A DNA stretch of 64,000 nucleotides, from positions 1 through 64,000 of the forward strand of contig NZ_KQ948851.1 in the NCBI RefSeq assembly GCF_001514215.1. Reading direction: 5' to 3'. The DNA comes from Streptomyces bungoensis. GTDB taxonomy: Bacteria > Actinomycetota > Actinomycetes > Streptomycetales > Streptomycetaceae. The position numbers and the translations under genes are program-made. Below, in pieces: positions 1 to 8,652 of the stretch. Under the pieces are notes generated by a model that searched no databases, was not told the origin of the DNA, and saw only the letters and a program-made list of their open reading frames with translations. Positions within the stretch are counted from its first letter, which is position 1. Each line of letters begins with the position of its first letter.

Positions 1-1884
1 TGCACCGAGGGCCCCCGGCTGGCGACGTCATGGCGCGGAGTCGCCGTGCACGCGGTCGGTGCGTCCGCCCTGCGGGTGCGGATCGGCCCGGACCGCGCCG
101 GCTCGGTGTCGATGATGCTGGCCGACACCGTGGGCGATCCGGTGGCCGAGTTCACAGTCGGTACCACGCCCGTCGACCCCGGGGAGCTGGAGGCAGCCAG
201 GGTCGTACAACTCGGCGCGCTCTACCGGGAGGCGTGGGTCGACCATTTCGCGAAGTCGTCGCCGCGCAGGGCGACGTGGGCCGTCGTGGGCGCGGATCCG
301 CTCCGCGCCGCGGTGGGACTGACGGCCGCAGGCGTGTACGCCCAGGCGTACCCGGGACTGGACGCCCTGGCCGAAGTCAGGGACGTGCCGGACTATGTGC
401 TGCTCACCGTGCCGACGGGCGAGGAGGCCGCCACCACCGCGCGGGACACATTGTGCTGGCTGAACGCCCTGTTGGCGATCGAAGCGCTCGCCACGGTGAC
501 CGTGGTGTTCCTGACCACCGCCGCGGTGCCGGCCTTCGGCCCTGCCGACGCCAACCTCGCCGGCGCCGCGGTGTGGGGGCTGATTCGGTCCGCGCAGGTG
601 GAGAACCCCGGACGGTTCGTACTTGCCGACGTGGATACCGACGAGGCTTCCTGGCGTGCGCTGCCGAGGACCGTCATGTCCGGCGAGCCGCAGATGGCCC
701 TGCGCGAGGGCCGGGCCAGGGTGCCACGGCTCGTGCCGGGCAGACCGGCGCGCGCCACGGAGCGGTTCGCCGGCCACGAGGGCAGCACGCTGATCACCGG
801 CGGGACCACGCGCATGGGCGAACGACTGGCGCGGCACCTGGTCGCCGTGCACGGAGTGCGGCATCTCGTGTTCACCGGCGCCCTGCCCCCCGGGCCGACC
901 GCGGAACTCACCGCGCTGGGCGCCACCGTCACCACCGCGGCGTGTGATCCGGCCGACCGCATGGCGCTGCGGGAGCTGATCGACCGTCTGCCCGCGGAGC
1001 ATCCGCTGACCATGGTCGTGCACATCCCGCAGGCGCCGCCGGACGACGAGAAACCGTCTCCGGCACCGTCCCCGACTCCGGATGCGCTCGCCGAGGTGGT
1101 GCGCGCGATGGTCGGTGCCGCGGAAATCCTCGACCAGGAGATCGGGGCCGCCACCCTCGTACTGTGCTCGTCGTTCGACGGAATCGTCGGTGGCGCCGGA
1201 AACGCCGCCACGGCCGCGTCGGCAGCCGCACTGGACGCGCTGGTCCGACGACGCTGGGCGAGCGGCGCCCCCGCGGTGTCGCTGGCCTGGGGACCCTGGG
1301 CGCCGGACGACGCACCGTCCCGTGGCGGGATCGCGGGCGTGGGCGTGCTGGGGGCGCGGGAAGCCGTCGCGCTTTTCGACACCGCCTGTCGCGCGAGCGA
1401 CCCTGTGTTGATCCCGGTCAAGCTGGATCTGGCCGAGCTGGCCAGGCAGGCCGAAGCCGGGAACGCCCTGCCGCCGGTGTTCAGGTCGCTGGTCAGGACC
1501 ACCGGCAAACGCACGGCGGGCAAAGGCGCGGTCTCGTCTACATCGCTGCGGCAACGGCTCGCCTCGATGGCGGAAGCCGACCGGGACCGGACGCTGTCCG
1601 ACGTGATCTCCACACAGATCTCGGCGGTGCTCGGGCTGGAGTCGGCCGCCGTGGTGCGGCCCAACCAGGTCCTCCTGGAATTCGGCTTCGACTCGCTGTC
1701 CATCCTGACCCTGCGGAACCGCCTGCACTCGGCGACCGGTGTGCGTCTGGACACCGCGTCGATGTTCCACCAGTCGACACCGGACGACCTGGTCCAGCAC
1801 CTCAAGCAGGCACTGCTCGAGGACCGATCCGGCAGAGGAGACGATGATGCACCCAACGCTCACGCAGTCGAAACGCGTCGTTGA
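1..1884 (+). CDS. Modular type I polyketide synthase, C-terminal part (end of DH, KR, ACP); 5' end outside window
   Basis: The reading frame is open from base 1, so this is the 3' end of a larger PKS gene. The first ~55 residues resemble the end of a dehydratase domain (WRGVAVHA, LRVRI). A ketoreductase follows, with its structural half and then a Rossmann core containing TLITGGTTRMGERLARHL (about nt 785-840). An acyl carrier protein lies at about nt 1580-1810, with the phosphopantetheine serine in FGFDSLSIL. The protein ends about 20 residues after the ACP with no thioesterase, so product release must happen elsewhere or in trans. The KR looks catalytically dead: the usual YAAAN segment before LDAL reads TAASA, losing the catalytic Tyr and Asn, and the NADPH loop is GGTTRMG. 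The CSS serine motif is kept. The module should therefore leave the beta-keto group, or the domain is only structural. Start lies upstream of the window. Confidence 0.93.
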   Translation, partial: CTEGPRLATSWRGVAVHAVGASALRVRIGPDRAGSVSMMLADTVGDPVAEFTVGTTPVDPGELEAARVVQLGALYREAWVDHFAKSSPRRATWAVVGADPLRAAVGLTAAGVYAQAYPGLDALAEVRDVPDYVLLTVPTGEEAATTARDTLCWLNALLAIEALATVTVVFLTTAAVPAFGPADANLAGAAVWGLIRSAQVENPGRFVLADVDTDEASWRALPRTVMSGEPQMALREGRARVPRLVPGRPARATERFAGHEGSTLITGGTTRMGERLARHLVAVHGVRHLVFTGALPPGPTAELTALGATVTTAACDPADRMALRELIDRLPAEHPLTMVVHIPQAPPDDEKPSPAPSPTPDALAEVVRAMVGAAEILDQEIGAATLVLCSSFDGIVGGAGNAATAASAAALDALVRRRWASGAPAVSLAWGPWAPDDAPSRGGIAGVGVLGAREAVALFDTACRASDPVLIPVKLDLAELARQAEAGNALPPVFRSLVRTTGKRTAGKGAVSSTSLRQRLASMAEADRDRTLSDVISTQISAVLGLESAAVVRPNQVLLEFGFDSLSILTLRNRLHSATGVRLDTASMFHQSTPDDLVQHLKQALLEDRSGRGDDDAPNAHAVETRR

Positions 1885-3067
1885 CCCGACGGGACGTGGT
1901 TATCTGCTGCTCGAGTCGCATCCGGCCGGATGCTTCCGCAGCGTGCAGCTGATGCGGGCCGAGGTGCCGGCCCCGGAGAATCCAGCGGCGCGGCGGCCGA
2001 CGGCGCTGGTCGTCGGGTCGAGCGCGGGCTACGGCCTGGCGAGCACGATCGCCGGGCTGGTGCGGTACGGCATCGACGGCGTGGGCATCGGCCTCGAGCG
2101 GCCGGCCGGGCACCGCAGCGCGAGCGCCGGGTGGTACCGCACCATCGCCACCCACGCGATCGCCCGGGAGCTCGGGGCGGACTTCTCGTTCCGCAACGCC
2201 GACGCCTTCGCCGACACCACCAAGACCGAGACGCTGGACCTGCTGGCCGAGCGGTTCGGCGGCGTGGACTATCTGATCTACAGCGTGGCCGCGCCCCGGC
2301 GCACCGACCCACGGAGCGGCATCACCTACCAGTCGGTGCTCAAACCGCTCGGCGCGCCGCACACCACCCGGAACCTGGAGTTCGCCGACGACGGAGCCGC
2401 GTATGTGCGGGAGGTCACCGTCGCCCCGGCGACCGAGGCCGAGACCGCCGCGACAGTCAGGGTCATGGGCGGCGAGGACTGGTCCCGCTGGGTCACCGCC
2501 CTGGCCGATCGCGGGCTGCTGCGCCGCGGATTCCGCACGGTCGCCCTCAGCTACATCGGCTCGCCGCTGACCTCGGCGATCTACCGCGGGGGCACGATCG
2601 GCGCCGCCAAGGCCGACCTGGAGTCCACCGCGTGCGCCCTGACCGAACGACTGGCCGCGGTGGACGGCCGCGCCTTCACCTCGGTGAACGGGGCCGTGGT
2701 CAGCCAGGCGTTGACCGCCATTCCGGGCGTCCCGCTCTACGTCAGCCTGCTCCGCGGCGTCCTCGGCGACCGCTTCCCGTCCCCCGTCGAGCAGTCGCTC
2801 GAGCTGTGGAACCAGCTGACCGCGCACCGGCCCGACGTGGACCAGTGGGGCCGCATCCGTCTCGATCGCTGGGAGCTGTCCGAGCCGGTCCAGGCCGCTG
2901 TGGCCGAACGGTGGCGGTCGATCACCCCCGAGACCGTCACCGAACTGGCCGACACCGCCTGGTTCCGAGCCCGATACCGCGCGCTGTACGGCTTCGACGT
3001 CCCCGGTGTCGACTACGCCGTCCCGGTCGAGACCGACCTGCCCTGGCCGGACTCGTCGACTCCGTGA
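1844..3067 (+). CDS. fabV: FabV-type trans-2-enoyl-CoA/ACP reductase
   Basis: A stand-alone NADH-dependent enoyl reductase of the FabV/TER family, ~407 residues, which reduces the C2-C3 double bond of enoyl-CoA or enoyl-ACP. Visible hallmarks are the nucleotide loop VVGSSAGYGLAS, the segment IYSVAAPRRTDP, and the Y-x8-K catalytic pair in YRGGTIGAAK followed by ADLE, which separates FabV from FabI/SDR-type reductases. The start is placed at the first of two ATGs (1844 and 1847) after GCAGAGGAG. It lies 41 bp inside the end of the PKS gene, so the two are probably translationally coupled. Inference: it acts in trans as the ER for a PKS module, because the adjacent module shows no ER domain. A housekeeping fatty-acid role is possible but less likely given the overlap. 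Confidence 0.88.
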   Translation: MMHPTLTQSKRVVDPTGRGYLLLESHPAGCFRSVQLMRAEVPAPENPAARRPTALVVGSSAGYGLASTIAGLVRYGIDGVGIGLERPAGHRSASAGWYRTIATHAIARELGADFSFRNADAFADTTKTETLDLLAERFGGVDYLIYSVAAPRRTDPRSGITYQSVLKPLGAPHTTRNLEFADDGAAYVREVTVAPATEAETAATVRVMGGEDWSRWVTALADRGLLRRGFRTVALSYIGSPLTSAIYRGGTIGAAKADLESTACALTERLAAVDGRAFTSVNGAVVSQALTAIPGVPLYVSLLRGVLGDRFPSPVEQSLELWNQLTAHRPDVDQWGRIRLDRWELSEPVQAAVAERWRSITPETVTELADTAWFRARYRALYGFDVPGVDYAVPVETDLPWPDSSTP

Positions 3068-3174
3068 ACCCGCCGCCAAGAGATACGGCGGGATCCGGAC
3101 CCGGCCGGTGACAGCAGTCACCGGTATGTGTAAAAACCTTGGTGTCGACGGCCGTTCTCATGGGCATCTGGCTT

Positions 3175-3212
3175 CTCCTCGGCTGACCACCGCACGGCGG
3201 TCAGCCGAGGAG
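3175..3212. terminator. Bidirectional terminator-like hairpin
   Basis: A perfect 14-bp stem (CTCCTCGGCTGACC pairing with 3199-3212) and a 10-base loop lie between two convergent genes whose stops are at 3067 (+) and 3218 (-). The position and G/C-rich stem fit a factor-independent terminator working in both directions. There is no long T tract, which is usual in Streptomyces. Confidence 0.7.
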
Positions 3213-3217
3213 GACGC

Positions 3218-4057
3218 TCAGCGGAAGTCGTCGGCGTGGTCGGCGGCCCACTGCGCGAACGTGTGCGCGGGTCTGCCGGTGATCCTGAAGACGATGACCG
3301 AGACCGGAGCCGGAACGCCGTCGGCGGCGGCCCACATGCCCAGAAGCGCTTCGGCCACGTTCTGAGGCGCTTTCTTGGCGAGTTCCTCTCGAGCCTGCTC
3401 GACAGAGACCGTCTCCACCCGGATCGGGCGCCCGACGGCCTCACCGATGTGCTCCACCTGGCGCCGCAGCGTCAGCGATTCGGCCCCGTGGACGGTGTAC
3501 GCCTGGTGGGAGTGGCCCGGCTCGGTCAGTGCGGTCACGGCGAGCGCGGCCATGTCCTTCTCATGGACGGGTGCGTTCTGCGCCTCCGGGTACGGAAGGC
3601 GCACGACTCCCTCCGCGCGGATCGATTCCCCCCACCACCACCGGGCGTTGGTGGCGAACATGCCCGGCCTGATGAACGTCCAGTCCAGCCCCGACCGCTC
3701 GATGGCCAGCTCGACCGTCCGGTGCATCCGGGCGATCGGGTTCTGTTGGGCGGTGGCCATCACGACCGACACCGACGACAGCAGGACCACCTTCCGGACG
3801 CCGGCGGATTGCGCCGCCGCCACGAAGCCCTCGATCTCTTCCGGTTTGGCGTACAGGAACACCTTGTCGGCACCGGCCAGCACCGCCGGCAGGGACTCGG
3901 GGCGCTCCAGGTCGGCCCGGACGACCTCCAGCCCGGACGGGAAGCCGCCCGCCTCCGGGTTTCTGCTGGTCCCCCTGACCTTTTCGCCCACGGCCATCAG
4001 GCCGGCGGCGACATTACGGCCGACATTGCCACGTGCGCCGAAGACAACGTTAACCAA
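3218..4057 (-). CDS. NmrA-like / atypical SDR NAD(P)-binding oxidoreductase
   Basis: About 279 residues of the atypical short-chain dehydrogenase group (NmrA/TMR/YcgG-like). The N-terminus carries a dinucleotide loop GARGNVGRNV. VVLLSSVS and DWTFIRPGMF are typical of the extended/atypical SDR core, and the canonical SDR Tyr-x3-Lys is not evident, as in NmrA-like redox sensors. The start chosen is TTG at 4057 because GAGGAGG sits 8 bases before it. A longer in-frame version from 4108 has no good ribosome site. The gene converges on the FabV gene and diverges from the ABC exporter; the intergenic region carries an 11-bp inverted repeat that may regulate both. Role may be tailoring of the polyketide or NADPH sensing; substrate unknown. 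Confidence 0.75.
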   Translation of the reverse strand: MVNVVFGARGNVGRNVAAGLMAVGEKVRGTSRNPEAGGFPSGLEVVRADLERPESLPAVLAGADKVFLYAKPEEIEGFVAAAQSAGVRKVVLLSSVSVVMATAQQNPIARMHRTVELAIERSGLDWTFIRPGMFATNARWWWGESIRAEGVVRLPYPEAQNAPVHEKDMAALAVTALTEPGHSHQAYTVHGAESLTLRRQVEHIGEAVGRPIRVETVSVEQAREELAKKAPQNVAEALLGMWAAADGVPAPVSVIVFRITGRPAHTFAQWAADHADDFR

Positions 4058-4120
4058 GGATCGAACCTCCTCGTGGTCCGTGGTGCGGGTGGTGCGTGGA
4101 CCGACCATAACTCAAACTGC

Positions 4121-4131
4121 GTACGCCGTAC
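4121..4131. promoter_or_regulatory. Candidate operator, perfect inverted repeat GTACG-C-CGTAC
   Basis: An 11-bp palindrome with a single central base lies in the 204-bp divergent region between the NmrA-like gene and the ABC exporter. A TATCCT hexamer at 4142-4147 could be a -10 element for the exporter. The repeat would overlap the -35/spacer region, as expected for a TetR-like repressor site. No regulator gene is adjacent. The site call is inference from symmetry and position. Confidence 0.4.
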
Positions 4132-4261
4132 CTTCTTTTGCTATCCTGAATCCGTGGGGCCCACCCAGACCGTCGAACACACCTTGTTCCGGGGGCAGTC
4201 GATGCTGCCGAGAGCAAGACGAGTGGGCCGCCCGCGAGGGCGCGCACAGAGGGGAATCCAG

Positions 4262-6055
4262 GTGAGCAAGACGTATCCGCCGCCCAGCGCGGCGATCGAC
4301 CCCGATCGGGACCGTTCCTGGTTAAGGCGGGCGTGGCCGTTGGTCCGGGCGCACCGGTGGATGTTCGGCGCGGCTCTGGTGATGTCGGGGGCCAGCATGC
4401 TGGTGGCCGTACAGGTGCCGACCCTGATTCAGGACGCGGTGGACAACTCGATCGTGTCGCACAAGGTGCCCCTGTCGCACTACATGTGGTGGCTGGTCGG
4501 GATGACGGTGGTCATGCTGGTCGTCGGCTACCTGTCCAAGCAGCTGCTGTTCCGCGCCGCGGCCAAGATCGAGTACGACCTGCGCAACATCGTCTACGAG
4601 CACCTGACCAGCCTGTCGTTCCCGTTCTACGACCGGATGCAGAGCGGGCAGCTCATCTCCCGCGCCAACTCCGACATCCGCGCGGTGCAGATGTACCTGG
4701 CGTTCGCGCCGTACCTGCTGGTGCAGTGCGGCATCTCGCTGGTGTCGTTCGCTTACATGCTGGCGATCGACGTGCCGTTGGCCATCCTGGCCATGCTGCC
4801 GATGCCGCTGCTGTTCGTGGCCAGCCGGCGCATGCAGCGTTCCCTGTTCCCGGTGTCCTGGCTGATCCAGGCCCGGCTGGCCGATGTCGCGACGGTGGTG
4901 GACGAGAACGTCAACGGCGTGCGCGTGGTCAAGTCGTTCGCGGCCGAACGGAGTCAGCTCGCCTTGCTGCAGAAGGCCGCGACGCGCGTCCGGTGGGCAA
5001 ATGTGAAGGACGCCGATCTGCGCGCACGGTGGACGCCGGTGGTGCAGAACCTGCCCCGCGTCGGCATGGCGATCGTGCTGCTGTACGGCGGATACCTGGT
5101 TATCCACGGCGAGTTGGGCGTCGGCGCGATCCTGGCCTTCAACGCCTATCTCCTGATGCTCCAGGTACCGTTCCAGGTGATCGGCAACCTGATCATGCTG
5201 GGGCAGCGGTCGTCGGCCGCGGCCAAGCGGCTGTACGAGGTGCTGGACGAGAAGCCGGAGATCGCGGACGCCCCCGAGGCGCTGGAGATCACCGAGGCGC
5301 GCGGTGACGTCCGGTTCGACGGCGTCACCTTCGGCTACGGCGACGGCCCCGACGTGCTGAAGGGGTTCACGCTGCGGCTCCGCCCCGGCGAGACGGTGGC
5401 GCTGGTCGGTCGGACCGGCAGCGGAAAGTCCACCGCGGCCAGGCTGCTGCCGCGTTTCTACGACGTGCGCGCCGGCTCCGTATCGGTGGACGGGCACGAT
5501 GTACGGGAACTGACCTTGCACAGCCTGCGGGACACCGTCGGCGTCGTACTGGACGAGCCGTTCCTGTTCTCGGCGTCGGTCCGCGACAACATCGCCTACG
5601 GCCGGCCGGACGCGGACATCACCGACATCGAGCGGGTGGCCCGGCTGGCCGGGGCGCACGGGTTCATCACCGAACTGTCCGAGGGGTACGACACCGTCAT
5701 CGGCGAACGCGGCTACACGCTGTCCGGCGGGCAGCGCCAGCGCATCGCGATCGCCCGGACGCTGCTGGTGAATCCGCCCGTGCTGGTACTCGACGACGCC
5801 ACCAGCGCCATCGACGTCCAGGTGGAGCAGGAGATCCACGCCGGGCTGCGAACCCTGTTCGCCGGCCGGACGACGTTGATCATCGCGCACCGGCTGTCCA
5901 CGATCAGCCTGGCCGACCGCGTGGTGCTGCTGGACGGCGGGCGGATCGTCGGGGACGGCACGCACGAGGAGCTGCTCGCCAGCACGCCGCTGTACGCGGA
6001 AGTGCTCGCGCAGGCGGACGAGAGCATCGAGGAACTGGGGAGTGTGGGCCGATGA
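4262..6055 (+). CDS. ABC exporter half-transporter, permease-ATPase fusion (degenerate-site subunit)
   Basis: About 597 residues: an N-terminal six-helix ABC exporter membrane domain followed by an ATPase domain. Walker A is GRTGSGKST (about residue 383), the signature is LSGGQRQR (about 486), and the H-loop is IIAHRLST. Two key residues are altered: the Q-loop reads VVLDEPFLF (Asp in place of Gln) and Walker B reads VLVLDDATSAID (Asp in place of the catalytic Glu). Both changes are typical of the non-hydrolysing site of heterodimeric exporters such as BmrC/D and TM287/288. Start GTG 4262 follows AGAGGGGA; an upstream in-frame extension lacks coding character. The stop overlaps the next gene's ATG. 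Beside a PKS cluster the likely job is export of the product or self-resistance. Confidence 0.93.
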   Translation: MSKTYPPPSAAIDPDRDRSWLRRAWPLVRAHRWMFGAALVMSGASMLVAVQVPTLIQDAVDNSIVSHKVPLSHYMWWLVGMTVVMLVVGYLSKQLLFRAAAKIEYDLRNIVYEHLTSLSFPFYDRMQSGQLISRANSDIRAVQMYLAFAPYLLVQCGISLVSFAYMLAIDVPLAILAMLPMPLLFVASRRMQRSLFPVSWLIQARLADVATVVDENVNGVRVVKSFAAERSQLALLQKAATRVRWANVKDADLRARWTPVVQNLPRVGMAIVLLYGGYLVIHGELGVGAILAFNAYLLMLQVPFQVIGNLIMLGQRSSAAAKRLYEVLDEKPEIADAPEALEITEARGDVRFDGVTFGYGDGPDVLKGFTLRLRPGETVALVGRTGSGKSTAARLLPRFYDVRAGSVSVDGHDVRELTLHSLRDTVGVVLDEPFLFSASVRDNIAYGRPDADITDIERVARLAGAHGFITELSEGYDTVIGERGYTLSGGQRQRIAIARTLLVNPPVLVLDDATSAIDVQVEQEIHAGLRTLFAGRTTLIIAHRLSTISLADRVVLLDGGRIVGDGTHEELLASTPLYAEVLAQADESIEELGSVGR

Positions 6056-7968
6056 CGTCTCCAGCAGGTGGTGGCGCCGCGTTCAACGGTGGCGGCAGGG
6101 CCGCCGCACCGGGTCTGCCCTTCGCCGGCGTGCCGCCGGAGATGCAGGCCAGTGTCGACAGGTTGCTCAAGACCGAGCCGGAACATCCCGAGCCCGAGGT
6201 CGTCTTCGAGCACGGCCGGCCCGATCCCGACGGCGCTGGGCTGAGTCTGCGGCGGCTGATCCGCCCGTACTGGTCGATGGTGCTGCTGGCCGGCGTGTTC
6301 GTGGCCCTGGAGGCGCTGACGCTGCAGGCCGGTCCGAAGCTGACCCAGATCGGGATCGACGACGGCATCACGGCGCGGGACTCCGGCACACTGGTGCTGG
6401 TCGCGGTCGCGTACCTGGTCAGTCTGGTGGTCACCGGTGTCGCGCAGGCCGCGCGGGTCAAGGTGACCGGGCGGATCGCCGCGTGCGTGATGAACGACCT
6501 GCGGGTACGTGTCTTCACCCAGTTGCAGCGGCTGTCGCTGAGCTTCTACACCGGCGAGAAGGCCGGTGTGATCATGACCCGGATGACCAGCGACATCGAG
6601 AATCTGCAGCAGTTGCTGCAGGAGGGTCTGGCACAGTTCGCAGTCCAGGGCCTGACCATGGTCGTCGTCACGGTGGTGCTGTTCACCTTCGACGTGCGGC
6701 TGGCGCTCATCACCATCGTGATGATCGTGCCCGTCCTGACCGCCCTGTCCCTGTGGTTCCACCGGGCGTCCGGCAAGGGCTACGTGCGGGTGCGGGACAC
6801 CATCGCCGACGTGATCGCCGACCTCTCCGAGAGCCTGCAGGGTGTTCGCAGCGTAACGGCGCACAACCGGCAGCGGCACAACACCGAGCACCACCGACAG
6901 GTCACCGGCAAGTACTACGACGCCAATGTCCGCACCGGCCGGATCAACTCGATCTACACGCCGAGCACCCAGGTGATCGGTGTCGCCGGCCAGCTCGCGC
7001 TGCTGGCCATCGGCGCCAACATGGTCGCCGACGGGGAGCTGACCATCGGCGAGTTGGTGGCGTTCCTGCTCTCCCTGGGCGCCTTCTTCCAGCCCATCCA
7101 GCAACTGGTGCAGCTTTACAACACGTACCAGCAGGGGCAGTCGTCGATCGTGAAGCTGAGGGACCTCCTGAGCGCCCGGCCGGAGGTCGAGGAGGCGCCC
7201 GGAGCCGTCGACCTGCCGAAGGTCGAGGGCGAGATCGTCCTCGAGGACGTCACGTTCGGCTACGAACCCGACCGGCCGGTGATCTCCGATGTGTCGCTGG
7301 ACATCCGGGCCGGCGAGACCGTGGCCTTCGTCGGCCCGACCGGTGCCGGCAAGTCCACCCTCGCCAAACTGGTCACCCGGTTCTACGACCCGACCGCCGG
7401 CCGGATTCTCATCGACGGGCGCGACCTCCGGGACGTGCGGATCGAATCCCTTCGCCGGCAGATCGGCGTGGTGCCGCAAGAGCCCTTCCTGTTCGCCGGA
7501 CCGCTTCGGGACAACATCTGTTTCGCCGCCTCGGACACATCCGACGACCGGATCCGGGAGGCGCTGCGGGTGGTCGGCCTGGTGGACGTGGTCGAGCGGC
7601 TGCCCGACGGCCTCGACACCGTCGTCCAGGAGCGGGGCCAGTCCCTCTCCTCCGGTGAACGGCAACTCGTCGCCCTGGCACGGGCCTTCCTGGCCCAGCC
7701 CCGGGTGCTGATCTTGGACGAGGCCACGTCCAACCTGGACCTCCGGTCCGAGAGCAAGATCGAGGAGGCCCTGGACGCGCTGCTGGAGGGCCGCACCGCG
7801 ATCCTGATCGCACACCGGCTCTCTACGGCCATGAAGGCCGACCGCATCGTCGTCGTCGACGAGGGTCGGATCGTCGAGGTCGGTGCGCACGACCAACTCG
7901 TCGCCGCGGACGGCAAATACACGCAGATGTACGCCACCTGGACCAGCCAGGCCGCCGAGGCCCATTGA
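6052..7968 (+). CDS. ABC exporter half-transporter, permease-ATPase fusion (consensus-site subunit)
   Basis: A 638-residue partner of the preceding half-transporter, coupled by ATGA. After a ~75-residue hydrophilic N-terminus comes a six-helix membrane domain and then the ATPase. It has Walker A GPTGAGKST (about 427), a normal Q-loop VVPQEPFLF, Walker B VLILDEATSNLD with the catalytic Glu (about 555), and H-loop LIAHRLST. Its signature is changed to LSSGERQL. Pairing this degenerate signature with the first subunit's altered Walker B makes one dead site. The first subunit's LSGGQ with this subunit's intact Walker A/B makes one active site. That reciprocal pattern strongly supports a heterodimer formed by the two genes. 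Palindromes just downstream probably end the transcript. Confidence 0.94.
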   Translation: MTSPAGGGAAFNGGGRAAAPGLPFAGVPPEMQASVDRLLKTEPEHPEPEVVFEHGRPDPDGAGLSLRRLIRPYWSMVLLAGVFVALEALTLQAGPKLTQIGIDDGITARDSGTLVLVAVAYLVSLVVTGVAQAARVKVTGRIAACVMNDLRVRVFTQLQRLSLSFYTGEKAGVIMTRMTSDIENLQQLLQEGLAQFAVQGLTMVVVTVVLFTFDVRLALITIVMIVPVLTALSLWFHRASGKGYVRVRDTIADVIADLSESLQGVRSVTAHNRQRHNTEHHRQVTGKYYDANVRTGRINSIYTPSTQVIGVAGQLALLAIGANMVADGELTIGELVAFLLSLGAFFQPIQQLVQLYNTYQQGQSSIVKLRDLLSARPEVEEAPGAVDLPKVEGEIVLEDVTFGYEPDRPVISDVSLDIRAGETVAFVGPTGAGKSTLAKLVTRFYDPTAGRILIDGRDLRDVRIESLRRQIGVVPQEPFLFAGPLRDNICFAASDTSDDRIREALRVVGLVDVVERLPDGLDTVVQERGQSLSSGERQLVALARAFLAQPRVLILDEATSNLDLRSESKIEEALDALLEGRTAILIAHRLSTAMKADRIVVVDEGRIVEVGAHDQLVAADGKYTQMYATWTSQAAEAH

Positions 7969-7987
7969 GGAACCCCGCGAGTTCCTC
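7967..7987 (+). terminator. Hairpin overlapping the ABC exporter stop codon
   Basis: The arms GAGGAAC and GTTCCTC are a perfect 7-bp stem around a 7-base loop, starting in the stop codon at 7968. With the second hairpin at 7998-8019 it probably forms a double terminator for the PKS/export transcript. Confidence 0.5.
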
Positions 7988-7997
7988 GTGGGTTTCT

Positions 7998-8019
7998 CCG
8001 TCCGGCTCGTGCCGGACGG
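7998..8019 (+). terminator. Strong 9-bp terminator-like hairpin
   Basis: CCGTCCGGC and GCCGGACGG pair perfectly around a four-base loop TCGT, 30 bp after the exporter stop. The stem is compact and G/C-rich, as in Streptomyces terminators without a T run. Confidence 0.65.
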
Positions 8020-8652
8020 GATCGGTGAACTCTCGGTGCCGGTGCCGGCACCGGCGTGGGAACTCCGGCGTTGTCACAACCGGAGCCGAGCGCCTCGGCC
8101 GGGCGGTGCCTGCTCGAACAGGGGCCGTCCGGCTGGACGATGTCCGTATCGGCCCGGAGGCCGAACCGTCCCTGAGGGACGGCATGGTCCTGCGCACCGG
8201 GCGCCGGCACCCGGGCCGGCTCCGGACCGGCTCGAGGAGGCGCGGGCATGACGCATCCTGCGTAGATCATCGACGGATGCCGCAGGGAGGAGCCTTGGCC
8301 GAGGCAGGGGCTGACCGTTCTGCCGCTCACCGAACGGAGCCGCATGGGCTCAGGCGCACCTGCACCCGGTGTCGCCCCGGTGCGTCGGACGCAGGTGGTC
8401 GCATCGCGCGACTGCCCGGCAATTCTTGACGCTCAGATGCCGCTCATCCTGAACCTCGGTTAGACCGAACTGCCTCTGGGCGCAGACCACGCTCTATCCA
8501 CGGCGTCAGTCGCGCACTCGATGCGGTGGACAAAGCCGTCTGCGCGCGGGAGATGGCGGGCTCTGACGTGATCTCGGCACTGCCATGCCGAAGTCATGAC
8601 AGGTGTATGGGCGGCATGCTCAGATTGCCCACAAGGTGGTGCTTGTCCTGCT
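8020..8652. other. Apparently non-coding stretch between exporter and defence island
   Basis: About 630 bases with no frame that has both a plausible start and actinobacterial codon bias. It contains a 16-bp perfect palindrome at 8039-8054 (CCGGTGCCGGCACCGG). From about 8400 on, base composition is less G/C-biased than in the flanking genes. No tRNA gene, transposase remnant or clear attachment-site repeat is visible. It marks the junction between the biosynthetic cluster and the defence island and may be eroded sequence. Confidence 0.5.
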
